Source: Streptomyces triticagri (GTDB lineage: Bacteria; Actinomycetota; Actinomycetes; Streptomycetales; Streptomycetaceae). From it: a stretch of DNA of 44,606 nt. The notes under the pieces are model-generated. The model made no database searches. It saw only the letters and a program-made list of their open reading frames with translations, and had not been told where the DNA came from. Within the stretch, counting starts at the first letter, position 1; each line of letters begins with the position of its first letter. Shown piece by piece: positions 31,707-40,697 of the stretch. Where the stretch lies: NCBI RefSeq assembly GCF_003429565.1, contig NZ_QUAK01000118.1, positions 18,316 to 62,921 of the forward strand. The letters are read 5' to 3'. The position numbers were made by a program, and so were the translations under genes.

Positions 31707-32707
31707 AGACCACCGTCGTCCGGGGCCTGCCCTGGGGAGCCATGGGCCGCATGACCCTGCGGCGGGCCCTGTTCGCCGTCCCGGTGATCGTCGCCGTGAC
31801 CTTCGGGGTCTTCGCGATCGCCGAGGCGTCACCCTTCGACCCGGTCAAGGCCTACGCCGGCACGGCGGGCCTGACCGCGTCGCAGGAGAACCTCGACCAG
31901 CTGCGCGTCAACCTCGGCGTCGACCAGCCCCTGGTCACCCGCTGGTGGGACTGGCTGACCTCGGCCCTGCACGGCGACCTCGGCGACTCCGGAGTGATGC
32001 GCCAGCCCGTCGCCGACGTCATCACCGAACGCCTCGGCTGGTCCGTGCTGCTCGCCGCGGTCGCCTTCGCCGCCGCCGTCCTCCTCGGCACCCTGCTCGG
32101 CGTGCTCGCCGCCCGCCGGCAGGGCGGCTGGCTCGACCGCGCGGTCAGCTCCCTCGCCTACACCCTGGAGGCCGCACCGCCGTTCTGGCTCGGACTGCTC
32201 GCCGTCTGGCTCTTCGCCCTCAAGCTGGGCGTCCTGCCCGCCGGCGGACTGACCGACACCGGCAGCAGCACCGTCTCCGCAGGCCAGGTCCTCAGTCATC
32301 TCGCCCTGCCCGCGGCCGTCCTCGCCGTCTCCCAACTGCCCTGGTTCCTGCTGTACGTACGCCAGGGCGTCGCCGAGGCGCTCGAGGAGGACCCCGTACG
32401 CGGCGCACGTGCCCGCGGCCTCGCACCCCGCACCGTCCTGACCGGCCACGCCCTGCGCTCCGGCATGCTGCCCGTGCTCACCCTGATCGGATCCCGGGTG
32501 CCCGAACTCATCACCGGCGCACTCCTGGTGGAGACGGTCTTCAGCTGGCCCGGCATCGCCGCCGCCACCGTGGAGGCCGCCACCTCCGTCGACTTCCCGC
32601 TGCTCGCCGCCCTGACCGTGCTCGCCACCGTCGCCGTCCTGCTCGGCAACCTGCTCGCCGATCTGCTCTACGGCCTCGCCGACCCGAGGGTGGGCTTCGA
32701 TGGCTGA
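31703..32707 (+). CDS. Peptide/nickel-type ABC transporter permease (DppB/NikB-like)
   Basis: 334 residues from GTG 31703, overlapping the binding-protein stop (GTGA). About six membrane helices; RRALFAVPVIVAVTFGVFAI opens the family fold. The periplasm-facing region ASQENLDQLRVNLGVDQPLVTRW is typical of DppB/OppB/NikB. The ATPase-contact EAA loop is EEDPVRGARARGLAPRTVL, and TGALLVETVFSWPGI follows. The ATG at 31742 is an alternative start but would lose the overlap seen throughout this operon. It pairs with the next permease. Confidence 0.9.
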   Translation: MKTTVVRGLPWGAMGRMTLRRALFAVPVIVAVTFGVFAIAEASPFDPVKAYAGTAGLTASQENLDQLRVNLGVDQPLVTRWWDWLTSALHGDLGDSGVMRQPVADVITERLGWSVLLAAVAFAAAVLLGTLLGVLAARRQGGWLDRAVSSLAYTLEAAPPFWLGLLAVWLFALKLGVLPAGGLTDTGSSTVSAGQVLSHLALPAAVLAVSQLPWFLLYVRQGVAEALEEDPVRGARARGLAPRTVLTGHALRSGMLPVLTLIGSRVPELITGALLVETVFSWPGIAAATVEAATSVDFPLLAALTVLATVAVLLGNLLADLLYGLADPRVGFDG

Positions 32708-33566
32708 CCTCACCTGGCGCGCCACCGCCGCGCCCCGCCGCTCCACCCGCACCTGGCGGGTCAGCACCTCCGCCGTCGTGGTCGGCCTGGTGGTCCTCGC
32801 CGTCCTGGTCGTACCGCCCCTGGTGAACCTCGACGAACAGGCCGTCGACCTCGGTGCGAAACTCCAACCACCCTCCTGGGCACACCCGTTCGGCACCGAC
32901 GACGTCGGCCGCGATCTTCTCCTGCGCTGCGTCTACGGCCTACGGGTCTCCCTCCTCGTCGGCGTGGTCGCCGCCGTGGTGGCCACCGTCATCGGCACCG
33001 CCGTCGGCGCGGCCGCAGCTGCCTTCGGCGGCTGGGCCGACCGCGTCGTCATGCGTCTGGTGGACCTCTTCTCGTCCGTACCGCACCTGCTGCTCGGCAT
33101 CTTCATCGTCGCCATGTTCCGGCCCGGGGTGTGGCCGGTGGTGATCTCGGTGGGACTCACCCACTGGCTGTCCACCGCCCGCATCGTGCGCGCCGAGGTG
33201 CTCTCACTGCGCTCGCGCCCCTACGTCGACGCGGCCATCTCCGGCGGCGCCTCGAGGTGGCGGGTCACCGTGCGCCACCTGGTGCCGGGCGTACTGCCGC
33301 AGGCGGGCCTCGCCGCCGTCCTGATGGTGCCGCACGCGATCTGGCACGAGTCGGCGCTGTCGTTCCTCGGCCTCGGCCTGCCCACCCACCAGGCCAGCCT
33401 CGGCACCCTCGTGCAGAGCGCGCGCGGGTCGCTGCTCGCGGGGGACTGGTGGCCGACGCTCTTCCCGGGCCTGTTCATCATCGTGCCGACCCTTGCCATC
33501 GCCGGTCTCGCGGGCGCCTGGCGCGAACGCCTCAACCCCCGCCGCCGATCGGAGCTCATGCTGTGA
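32700..33566 (+). CDS. Peptide/nickel-type ABC transporter permease (DppC/NikC-like)
   Basis: 288 residues, starting at ATG 32700 inside the 3' end of the preceding gene (8-base overlap). The N-terminal helix is followed by PSWAHPFGTDDVGRDLLLRCVYGLR, the hallmark of the DppC/OppC/NikC permeases. The EAA loop is RPYVDAAISGGASRWRV, and ESALSFLGLGLPTHQASLGTL is the conserved C-terminal part. It forms the channel with the 31703 product. It ends by a GTGA overlap with the first ATPase. Confidence 0.91.
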   Translation: MADLTWRATAAPRRSTRTWRVSTSAVVVGLVVLAVLVVPPLVNLDEQAVDLGAKLQPPSWAHPFGTDDVGRDLLLRCVYGLRVSLLVGVVAAVVATVIGTAVGAAAAAFGGWADRVVMRLVDLFSSVPHLLLGIFIVAMFRPGVWPVVISVGLTHWLSTARIVRAEVLSLRSRPYVDAAISGGASRWRVTVRHLVPGVLPQAGLAAVLMVPHAIWHESALSFLGLGLPTHQASLGTLVQSARGSLLAGDWWPTLFPGLFIIVPTLAIAGLAGAWRERLNPRRRSELML

Positions 33567-34531
33567 CTCCCGACGCCCCCGCCACCCCCGACCCGGTGCT
33601 CGCCGTCCGCGGGCTCTCGGTGCGCTTCCGGATGCGCGGCGACACCTTCGTACGCGCCGTCACGGACGCCTCCTTCGACCTGCGCCTCGGCGAATGTCTC
33701 GCCCTGGTCGGCGAGAGCGGCTGCGGCAAGTCCGTCCTCGCCTCCGCACTCCTCGGACTCCTGCCGGGCAACGCCGAGACCGCCGGATCCGCGCACCTCG
33801 GCGACACCGACCTGATGACCGCCGGCGAGAACGTCCTGGCCCGCTCCGTACGAGGACGGCGCATCGGCCTCGTACCCCAGTCACCCGCCGCCCACCTCAC
33901 CCCCGTACGCACCGTGCGCTCCCAGCTCGAGGAGACCGTGCGCGAACTCACCGGCCCACCGCGCGCGGAAGTACGCGCCGCAGCCGAACGGGCCGCGGAA
34001 CGCGCCGCGTTCCCCGCCGACCACCTGGACCGCCACCCGCACGAACTCTCCGGCGGACTCGCCCAGCGCGCCGCCACCGCCCTCGCCCTCATCGGCGACG
34101 CCCCACTGCTCCTCGCCGACGAACCCACCACCGGCCTCGACCGCGACCTGGTCGAGCGCACCGTCGACGAGCTCAAGCGGCACACCGGCGACAGCCGGGC
34201 CCTCCTGATGATCACCCACGACCTGGCGGCCGCCGAGCGGATCGCCGACCGCGTCGCCGTGATGTACGCGGGCCGCATCGTGGAGATCGCCGACGCAGGC
34301 GACTTCTTCGGCGCCCGCGGCCCCCGCCACCCTTACGCCGGACGCCTCCTGGACGCCCTGCCCGAGCGGGAGTTCACCCCGATCCCGGGCATGCCGCCGG
34401 AGCTCACCGCACTGCCCGACGGCTGCGCCTTCGCGGCCCGCTGTACGCGGGCGACCGAGCGCTGCGACCGGCTCCCCGCCTTCGAGAACTCGGTGGCCTG
34501 CCATCACACCCTGGAGGTCCAGCGTGCTTGA
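33563..34531 (+). CDS. Peptide/nickel-type ABC transporter ATPase (DppD/OppD-like)
   Basis: 322 residues from GTG 33563. Walker A is GESGCGKS (about 49-56), signature LSGGLAQRAATALAL, Walker B LLLADEPTTGLDRD and the H-loop MITHDLAAAERIADRVAVMYAG. The C-terminal oligopeptide-transporter extension includes RHPYAGRLLDALPE and the cysteine set CAFAARCTRATERC with CHH further on. In related DppD/OppD proteins such cysteines bind an iron-sulfur cluster. The protein forms the ATPase pair with the 34524 product. The stop overlaps the next start region by eight bases. Confidence 0.9.
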   Translation: MTPDAPATPDPVLAVRGLSVRFRMRGDTFVRAVTDASFDLRLGECLALVGESGCGKSVLASALLGLLPGNAETAGSAHLGDTDLMTAGENVLARSVRGRRIGLVPQSPAAHLTPVRTVRSQLEETVRELTGPPRAEVRAAAERAAERAAFPADHLDRHPHELSGGLAQRAATALALIGDAPLLLADEPTTGLDRDLVERTVDELKRHTGDSRALLMITHDLAAAERIADRVAVMYAGRIVEIADAGDFFGARGPRHPYAGRLLDALPEREFTPIPGMPPELTALPDGCAFAARCTRATERCDRLPAFENSVACHHTLEVQRA

Positions 34532-35243
34532 ACTGAGCGCCGTCACCGCCGGATACGAGCCACGCCGCCCCGTACTGCGCGATATCGACCTGGACGTCGA
34601 GCAGGGCGAATCCGTCGGCCTGCTCGGCCCGAGCGGCTGCGGCAAATCCACCCTCGCCCGGGTCGCCGCCCTGCTGCACCGCCCCGAGTCGGGACACGTC
34701 GTCGTCGACGGCGAGACCGTGCACGACTGGCGCTACCGCGCACCCCGCGAGCTGCGCACCGCCTTCGGCGTGGTGTTCCAGCAGCCCCGGCTCAGCGCCG
34801 ACCCGCGCCTTCGCCTCGCGGCCCTGATCGCTGAGCCGCTACGGGCCGTCGGCCGCACCGGCGAGATCCCGCGACGTGTCGAGGAGCTCGCCGCGACGGT
34901 CGGCCTGGGCGCCGAACTGCTCGCACGCCGGCCCCACGAGGTCAGCGACGGTCAGCTCCAACGCGCCTGCCTGGCCCGGGCGTTGGTGCTGCGCCCGCGC
35001 TATCTGGTGTGCGACGAGATGACGGCCATGCTGGACGCGTCCACCACTGCAGCCCTGGTGGCGGTCGTCGAGGACTACCGGCGCGAGAGCGGCGCGGGCC
35101 TGCTCGCGGTCGGCCACGACCGGACCCTCCTGGAGCGCTGGTGCGGCCGTACGGTCCACTGGTCGCAACTGACCGGCGACCGGGGCGGCGACCGGGCCCA
35201 GGACCTCGAGCCGGCCGGCCGGACCGCACCCGGAACCGCCTGA
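34524..35243 (+). CDS. Peptide/nickel-type ABC transporter ATPase (short, NikE/DppF-like)
   Basis: 239 residues from GTG 34524, with GGAGG (34513-34517) inside the previous gene. Walker A GPSGCGKST is intact. The signature reads VSDGQLQRACLARALVL, with Asp for the usual first Gly of LSGGQ. Walker B is YLVCDEMTAMLDAS rather than the common DEPT form, and the H-loop histidine is in VGHDRTLLE. It lacks the long C-terminal extension of OppF. This resembles NikE-type subunits of nickel or peptide systems in actinobacteria; the changed signature may make one of the two ATP sites weaker. It ends the five-gene operon. Confidence 0.86.
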   Translation: MLELSAVTAGYEPRRPVLRDIDLDVEQGESVGLLGPSGCGKSTLARVAALLHRPESGHVVVDGETVHDWRYRAPRELRTAFGVVFQQPRLSADPRLRLAALIAEPLRAVGRTGEIPRRVEELAATVGLGAELLARRPHEVSDGQLQRACLARALVLRPRYLVCDEMTAMLDASTTAALVAVVEDYRRESGAGLLAVGHDRTLLERWCGRTVHWSQLTGDRGGDRAQDLEPAGRTAPGTA

Positions 35244-35413
35244 GCGGGACCGCCCCCTTCCGCCCATCGGCACATCCCAGCGCGCGCATCCGCCCGTTTC
35301 GTCCTTAATGTGGCCTTGATTGTCCCGGCCGGGGGAGTCCCCTTCCCCGGCGACGCCCGCGACCGGGCCAGGCTCCGACGAGCCGAGCCCCGATCGCGCC
35401 GACGAGGGGTGAC

Positions 35414-36862
35414 ATGGCCGACGCCGACACCACGGGCCCGAGCGCCGCCGCGCCCCCGGCCGCCAAGCTGACGCTGCTCACGCTCACCGCGATGGTCGTC
35501 GGCTCGATGGTCGGCGCCGGTGTCTTCTCGCTGCCCGGCCGCTTCGCCGCCGAGACCGGAGTGGCCGGCGCCCTGATCGCCTGGGCCATCGCCGGCGTCG
35601 GCATGCTGATGCTGGCCTTCGTCTTCCAGGCGCTCGCCCTGCGCCGACCACAGCTCGACGCCGGCGTCTACGCCTACGCGAAGGCCGGCTTCGGCGAGTA
35701 CCTCGGCTTCTTCGCCGCCTTCGGCTACTGGGCCAGCGCCTGCGTGGGCAACGTGACCTACTGGGTCCTGATCATGTCCACCATCGGCGCGATCTGGCCG
35801 GCCCTCGGCGACGGCGACACCGTGCTCGCCGTCGTCCTGTCCTCGGTCGGCCTCTGGCTCTTCTTCTCCCTGATCAGCCGCGGAGTGAAGGAAGCCGCCG
35901 CGATCAACCGGATCGTCACCGTCGCCAAGATCGTGCCGATCATCGTCTTCGTCCTGCTCGCCGTCATCTACTTCGAGCCCTCGGTGTTCGCCGACAACTT
36001 CACCGGAGCCGACTACGCCGGATCCCTGTTCCAGCAGGTCAAGGGCACCATGCTGGTGACCGTCTTCGTGTTCCTCGGAGTCGAGGGCGCCAGCGTCTAC
36101 TCCCGGCACGCGAAGCGCCGCGAAGACGTCGGACGCGCCACCGTCCTCGGCTTCCTCAGCGTCTTCGCGATCTTCGCATCGGTCACCATCGTCTCGTACG
36201 GCATCCTCCCCATGGGCGAGATCGCCGAGCTGCGCCAGCCCTCCATGGCCGGCGTACTCGAAGAGGCCGTCGGCACCTGGGGCAAGGTCTTCATCAGCGT
36301 CGGCCTCATCGTCTCCGTACTCGGCGCCTACCTGGCCTGGACCCTGATGTCCGCCGAAGTGCTCTACGTGGCCGCCCGCGACAAGGACATGCCGCGTTTC
36401 CTGGGCCGGGCCACCGATGCCGACGTGCCGGTCCCCGCGCTCATCATGACGACCTGCCTCACCCAGATCGTCCTCGTCGTCACCTACTTCTCCGACGACG
36501 CCTTCAACTTCGCGCTCGACCTGACCAGTTCACTCACCCTCATCCCCTTCCTGCTCGCCGCCGCATACGCCGTGAAGATCCTGCGCGGCCCCGACCCCGG
36601 CGACATCGGCGGACGCGGCCGCGACCTGACCGTCAGCATCCTGGCCACGCTCTACACCGCATTCCTGATCTACGCCGCCGGACTCAAGTACCTCCTGGTC
36701 TCACTGATCATCTACGCACCCGCCACGATCCTGTTCGTGATGGCCCGCCGCGAACAGGGCCGCCGCGTCTTCGCACCGCGCGAACTGGTCATCCTCGCCG
36801 TCTCCGTGGCCGGCGCAGCGGTGGGCGTCATCGCCCTCGCCCTCGGCTGGATCAGCCTGTGA
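35414..36862 (+). CDS. arcD: APC-family basic amino acid antiporter (arginine/ornithine type)
   Basis: 482 residues, about 12-13 membrane helices. The first helix contains [20 protein letters not shown], the glycine-rich substrate motif of APC basic amino acid/polyamine antiporters (APA subfamily, AdiC/ArcD/LysP-like). [19 protein letters not shown] and [19 protein letters not shown] are further family segments. The gene is followed 67 bases later by arginine deiminase on the same strand, so exchange of arginine for ornithine or citrulline is the likely task. ATG 35414 has GAGGGG about 7 bases upstream. The symbol is assigned from family and context, so the exact ions exchanged are inferred. 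Confidence 0.83.
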   Translation: MADADTTGPSAAAPPAAKLTLLTLTAMVVGSMVGAGVFSLPGRFAAETGVAGALIAWAIAGVGMLMLAFVFQALALRRPQLDAGVYAYAKAGFGEYLGFFAAFGYWASACVGNVTYWVLIMSTIGAIWPALGDGDTVLAVVLSSVGLWLFFSLISRGVKEAAAINRIVTVAKIVPIIVFVLLAVIYFEPSVFADNFTGADYAGSLFQQVKGTMLVTVFVFLGVEGASVYSRHAKRREDVGRATVLGFLSVFAIFASVTIVSYGILPMGEIAELRQPSMAGVLEEAVGTWGKVFISVGLIVSVLGAYLAWTLMSAEVLYVAARDKDMPRFLGRATDADVPVPALIMTTCLTQIVLVVTYFSDDAFNFALDLTSSLTLIPFLLAAAYAVKILRGPDPGDIGGRGRDLTVSILATLYTAFLIYAAGLKYLLVSLIIYAPATILFVMARREQGRRVFAPRELVILAVSVAGAAVGVIALALGWISL

Positions 36863-36929
36863 CCCGCCCGCCGTACCACCCGCAGCAGCATCGCCGAGGC
36901 GCCCCGGCGCGTACCAGGAAAGGCAGCCG

Positions 36930-38189
36930 ATGACCCAGGACAGTACGCCCGCCACCTCCTACGGCGTCCACTCCGAGGTGGGCAGACTGCGCAAGGTACT
37001 GGTCTGCGCCCCGGGCCTCGCGCACCGACGCCTCACCCCGTCCAATGCCGGTGAGCTGCTCTTCGACGACGTGATGTGGGTGGAAAACGCACAGCGCGAC
37101 CACGCCGACTTCGTGGAGAAGCTGACCGTACGCGGCGTCGAGGTCGTCGAACTGCACGATCTGCTCACCCAGACCATGGCCATCGACACCGCGAGGAACT
37201 GGCTCCTCGACCGCAAGATCGTCGCCAATGAGGTGGGCCTCGGCCTCATCGACGGCACCCGCGCCTTCCTGGAGTCCCTCGACCCGCGCCGACTCGCCGA
37301 GTTCCTCATCGGCGGACTCGCCACCACCGACCTCCCCGAGGACTACCGCACCGGCTACATCGCCCTCGCCCGCGAATCCAGCGGCGTCCGCGAATACCTG
37401 ATGCCACCCCTGCCCAACACCCTCTACACCCGCGACACCACCTGCTGGCTCTACGGCGGAGTCACCCTCAACCCGCTCTACTGGCCGGCCCGCCGCGACG
37501 AGACCCTCCTGATGAAGGCCATCTACCGCTTCCACCCCGACTTCGTCGGCTCCACGATCTGGTGGGGCGACCCGGAGACCGAGTGGGGCCAGTCCACCTT
37601 CGAGGGCGGCGACATCATGCCCGTCGGCAACGGCGTCGTCCTGATGGGCATGAGCGAGCGCACCTCACGCCAGGCCATCACCCAGGTCGCCGCGGCCCTC
37701 TTCGAGCGCGGCGCCGCCGAACACGTCATCGTCGCCGGAATGCCCAAACTCCGGGCCGCCATGCACCTCGACACCGTCTTCACCTTCGCCGACCGGGACG
37801 TCGTCACCCTCTACCCGAAGATCATGGAATCGGTGCACACCTTCTCGCTGCGCCCCAGCGACAAGGCACCCGGCCTCGACATCACCGACGAGGGCAGCAC
37901 ACCCTTCACCGAGGTCGTGGCCCGCGCACTCGGCCTTCCCGCACTCCGCGTCATCGAGACCGGCGGCGACGTCTACGCCTCCGAACGCCAGCAGTGGGAC
38001 AGCGGCAACAACGCCGTCGCCCTGGAACCGGGCGTCGTCTTCACCTACGACCGCAACACTCAGACCAACGCCCTGCTGCGCGAAGCAGGCATCGAGGTCA
38101 TCACCATCGTCGGCGCCGAACTCGGCCGCGGCCGAGGCGGCGGCCACTGCATGACCTGCCCGCTCAGCCGCGACCCCGTGCAGTTCTGA
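36930..38189 (+). CDS. arcA: Arginine deiminase
   Basis: 419 residues, full length. The enzyme hydrolyses L-arginine to citrulline and ammonia in the cytoplasm. Conserved segments in order are [48 protein letters not shown] (substrate Asp/Glu) and [15 protein letters not shown] (active-site His). The C-terminal [17 protein letters not shown] carries the nucleophilic cysteine, Cys407. ATG 36930 follows AGGAAAGG. The antiporter gene directly upstream makes a two-gene arginine unit. No ornithine carbamoyltransferase or carbamate kinase gene is nearby, so the ATP-forming part of the pathway is either elsewhere or not used. Confidence 0.97.
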   Translation: MTQDSTPATSYGVHSEVGRLRKVLVCAPGLAHRRLTPSNAGELLFDDVMWVENAQRDHADFVEKLTVRGVEVVELHDLLTQTMAIDTARNWLLDRKIVANEVGLGLIDGTRAFLESLDPRRLAEFLIGGLATTDLPEDYRTGYIALARESSGVREYLMPPLPNTLYTRDTTCWLYGGVTLNPLYWPARRDETLLMKAIYRFHPDFVGSTIWWGDPETEWGQSTFEGGDIMPVGNGVVLMGMSERTSRQAITQVAAALFERGAAEHVIVAGMPKLRAAMHLDTVFTFADRDVVTLYPKIMESVHTFSLRPSDKAPGLDITDEGSTPFTEVVARALGLPALRVIETGGDVYASERQQWDSGNNAVALEPGVVFTYDRNTQTNALLREAGIEVITIVGAELGRGRGGGHCMTCPLSRDPVQF

Positions 38190-38207
38190 CCGCCACCCCG
38201 CCCCGGC

Positions 38208-39032
38208 TCAGGGCTTGCGCCCCACACCCGCATACAGCGGCACCGGACCGCCCGTCGCCGCACCCTCCCGCTCAGGACCCGAGCCGCCCTCGTCGTCGGA
38301 GCGGTGCCAGGCATCGACCGGCACGATCCCGGGCTCGAGCAGCTCGAGGCCGCCGAAGAAGCGGCCCACCTCCTCGCGCGAGCGCGGCACCAGGGTCACA
38401 CCACCCGCCCCGTACGTACGCACCGAACTGTTCACCGCCTCCGGATTGAACTCGGCCGTCAGCTGACTGAGCACCAGGAAACTGCCCGGCGCCAACGCGT
38501 CCACCAGAGTGCCGATCACATCGAACGCCCCGTCGCCGTCCGCCACGAAATGCATCAGCGCGATCACCGACAGCGCCACCGGCCGCTCGAAGTCCAGTAC
38601 CGCGCCCGCCTGTTGGAGAATCGCCGCAGGCTCGCGCACATCCGCCTGCACATACTCCGTGACACCCTCCGCCGTACCGCGCAGCAACGCCGCCGCATGC
38701 GCAAGCACGATCGGATCATTGTCCGCGTACACCACACGTGACTCGGGCGCCACATCCTGCGCGATCCGATGCAGATTCGGCTCGGTCGGAATGCCCGTAC
38801 CGATGTCCAGGAACTGCCGCACACCCATGTCCCGCGCCAGCCGCCGGGTCGCCCGCCGCATGAACCAGCGGTTGTGCTGCGCCGAGCGCTTCGCCTGCGG
38901 CTCGATCGCCAGGATCTGCCGGGCCAGCTCCTCGTCCACCGGGTAGTTGTCCTTGCCGTCCAGGAACCAGTCGTAGACCCGCGCCGAATGCGCCTTGCCG
39001 GTGTCGATCACGGGGCGCTCCGAGCCGGTCAT
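38208..39032 (-). CDS. SAM-dependent methyltransferase, SAV2177/DUF574 family
   Basis: 274 residues from ATG 39032, which has GGGAG 8 bases upstream. PVIDTGKAHSARVYDWFLDGKDNYPVD is the signature head of this actinobacterial family, and QFLDIGTGIPTEPNLHRIAQ is the SAM-binding loop. VVYADNDPIVLAHAAALL and PVALSVIALMHFV follow. Streptomyces genomes carry many copies, often beside regulators; substrates are mostly unknown. The C-terminal 25 residues are acidic and glycine-rich. It is convergent with arcA (18-base gap). Upstream is a divergent region shared with the phosphodiesterase-like gene. Confidence 0.88.
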   Translation of the reverse strand: MTGSERPVIDTGKAHSARVYDWFLDGKDNYPVDEELARQILAIEPQAKRSAQHNRWFMRRATRRLARDMGVRQFLDIGTGIPTEPNLHRIAQDVAPESRVVYADNDPIVLAHAAALLRGTAEGVTEYVQADVREPAAILQQAGAVLDFERPVALSVIALMHFVADGDGAFDVIGTLVDALAPGSFLVLSQLTAEFNPEAVNSSVRTYGAGGVTLVPRSREEVGRFFGGLELLEPGIVPVDAWHRSDDEGGSGPEREGAATGGPVPLYAGVGRKP

Positions 39033-39247
39033 CTGCCACTCCCTCGTCGTCGGCGACTCCAGCACCCTACTGCGGGCCGCCGCGGCCGCCCCTGCCGCCA
39101 CCTGCCCCGCACCCATGAACACCGGCCGACAATAACCCCAACTCCCGCCGCACCACTGCCACATGGCCCACCACAGGCCCCATACTCGCCATGGCCCGCC
39201 GCACACCGTCGCCGCCCACCCAGTCGCCACCCGCATCCGGAGGCACC

Positions 39248-40108
39248 ATGGCCCTCGTCACCCGCCGCAGAGCAGTCACCACCATCGGCGCAGCCCTCGC
39301 CGGCACCGTGGCCGTCCCCTCGTACGCCCTGGCCGGCGAACGCACCCCCGCCCCCAGGCCGTTGCGCCGCGCCCACGCACACAACGACTACCTGCACCCC
39401 CGCCCCCTGCACGACGCCCTCGACCACCGCTTCAGCAGCGTCGAAGCGGACGTGTACCTCGTCGACGGCGAACTCCTCGTCGCCCACGACCCGGTGGACC
39501 TCGACCCCACGCGCACACTGCGCTCCCTCTACCTGGACCCGCTCGCCGAACGCGTCCGCGCCAACCACGGCTCCGTATACCGCGGACACCGACAGCCGCT
39601 CCAACTCCTGATCGACATCAAGGCCGACGGCGAGGCCGCCTACCTCGAACTCCACCGCCAACTGAGCCTCCACCGCGGCCTGTTCACCACCTACGCCCAC
39701 GGCCGCGTACGCCGAGGCCCGGTCACCGCCGTCATCTCCGGCGACCGCGCAGCCCGCGCCCCCATGGAAGCCCAGCGCACCCGCCACGCCTTCTACGACG
39801 GCCGCCTCACCGACCTCGGCGGACCCGCCCCCGCCTCCCTCATCCCCCTCATCAGCGACAACTGGTCCGAGCACTTCACCTGGTACGGCACCGGCCCCAT
39901 GCCCACCGCCGAGCGCGACAAGCTGCACAGCATCGTGGCGACGGCCCACGCACGCGAGCAGCGCGTCCGCTTCTGGGCCACCCCCGACCTGCCGGGCGAG
40001 GCCCGCGGCGCCGTCTGGGCCGAACTGATCGCCGCCGACGCCGACCACCTCAACACCGACGACCTGCCCGCCCTCGAAGCCTTCCTCGACGCCTACGACC
40101 GGCCCTGA
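39248..40108 (+). CDS. Tat-exported PI-PLC/glycerophosphodiesterase-like protein
   Basis: 286 residues from ATG 39248; GGAGG (39239-39243) is 4 bases upstream. VTRRRAVTTIGAALAGTVAV is a twin-arginine signal with cleavage near ALA-G. The mature part starts RRAHAHNDYLHPRPLHDALD and has SSVEADVYLVDGELLVAHDP, the metal- and substrate-binding pattern of the phosphatidylinositol-specific phospholipase C/GDPD superfamily (AIM6-like branch). LQLLIDIKADG and VRFWATPD follow. It probably hydrolyses a phosphodiester outside the membrane, but AIM6-like proteins have no confirmed substrate. An ATG at 39191 is in frame and would add 19 residues; CATACT at 39181-39186 could be its -10. Confidence 0.78.
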   Translation: MALVTRRRAVTTIGAALAGTVAVPSYALAGERTPAPRPLRRAHAHNDYLHPRPLHDALDHRFSSVEADVYLVDGELLVAHDPVDLDPTRTLRSLYLDPLAERVRANHGSVYRGHRQPLQLLIDIKADGEAAYLELHRQLSLHRGLFTTYAHGRVRRGPVTAVISGDRAARAPMEAQRTRHAFYDGRLTDLGGPAPASLIPLISDNWSEHFTWYGTGPMPTAERDKLHSIVATAHAREQRVRFWATPDLPGEARGAVWAELIAADADHLNTDDLPALEAFLDAYDRP

Positions 40109-40231
40109 CCACGTACGGTCACAGCCAGTCAACACACGTTCGGCGGACACGCCACTCGCCCGACCGGACCTTCCGCTGCGCCAGACTTGCCGCCGAATGC
40201 CGCGGGGTCAGCGCGGCGGAGGAGGTTGGCG

Positions 40232-40426
40232 ATGGCCGTTTCGATTTCCGTGGTGCTGCTGCTCGTGGTCCTTGCGGTGGTGTTCCTGCGCAACGGCGCA
40301 CTCAAGCTCTCGCATGCGATCGTCTGCGTCCTGCTCGGCTTCTATCTCGCGAGCACCAGCATGGCCCCCACCATCCAGAACGGTCTGACCGCCACCGCGG
40401 ACATTGTGAGCAAGCTCCAACCCTGA
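40232..40426 (+). CDS. Small two-helix membrane protein of unknown function
   Basis: 64 residues from ATG 40232, with GGAGGAGG about 6 bases upstream, a strong ribosome site that makes it a real gene. Helix one is VSISVVLLLVVLAVVFL and helix two is HAIVCVLLGFYLASTSM, with a short positively charged loop between. Small proteins of this look occur widely in Streptomyces, some near conjugative elements, but I recognise no function. The next feature downstream is the manganese riboswitch, about 25 bases after its stop, so it may share a terminator-free junction with that leader. Confidence 0.7.
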   Translation: MAVSISVVLLLVVLAVVFLRNGALKLSHAIVCVLLGFYLASTSMAPTIQNGLTATADIVSKLQP

Positions 40427-40450
40427 CCCCTCCCGGACCCGGCTACACTG

Positions 40451-40573
40451 GGCCGAGCGAAGGGGAGTAGTCCTGCGACACCGACCGGTCGACATACTGG
40501 ACATCCGCGGATGTCCCGGCCGTCGGGCCCCCTGGTCACTCAGTGACCGGGAGGGTGGACGAGACCTTCGGCC
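40451..40573 (+). promoter_or_regulatory. yybP-ykoY (manganese) riboswitch
   Basis: The L1 motif GAAGGGGAGTAG is at 40459-40470 and the L3-type motif GGACGAGACCTTCGGCC at 40557-40573. The closing P1 helix is GGCCGA (40451-40456) with TCGGCC (40568-40573). Internal stems include GGACATCC/GGATGTCC (40499-40516) and GGTCAC/GTGACC (40534-40548). The upstream TACACT (40444-40449) is a plausible -10. The riboswitch binds Mn2+ and turns on exporter genes; here the gene downstream is a GDT1/UPF0016 protein, the classic partner. Confidence 0.87.
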
Positions 40574-40585
40574 AGGCATGATCGT

Positions 40586-40605
40586 GCCCGCACCCCTGTG
40601 CGGGC
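40586..40605 (+). terminator. Candidate expression-platform hairpin of the Mn riboswitch
   Basis: GCCCGCAC (40586-40593) and GTGCGGGC (40598-40605) make a perfect 8-bp stem with loop CCCT, directly after the aptamer and about 90 bases before the ATG. It could be a conditional terminator that the Mn-bound aptamer disfavours. There is no T-run. Confidence 0.5.
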
Positions 40606-40697
40606 GCTCCGTCGTGCCGGGCCGAGTCCTCCCCGCGGGCGCCCCAGGGTGTCGGTAGAGCAGGCGCACGGCCCGGCCCCAGCAGAAAGCACCGGGT

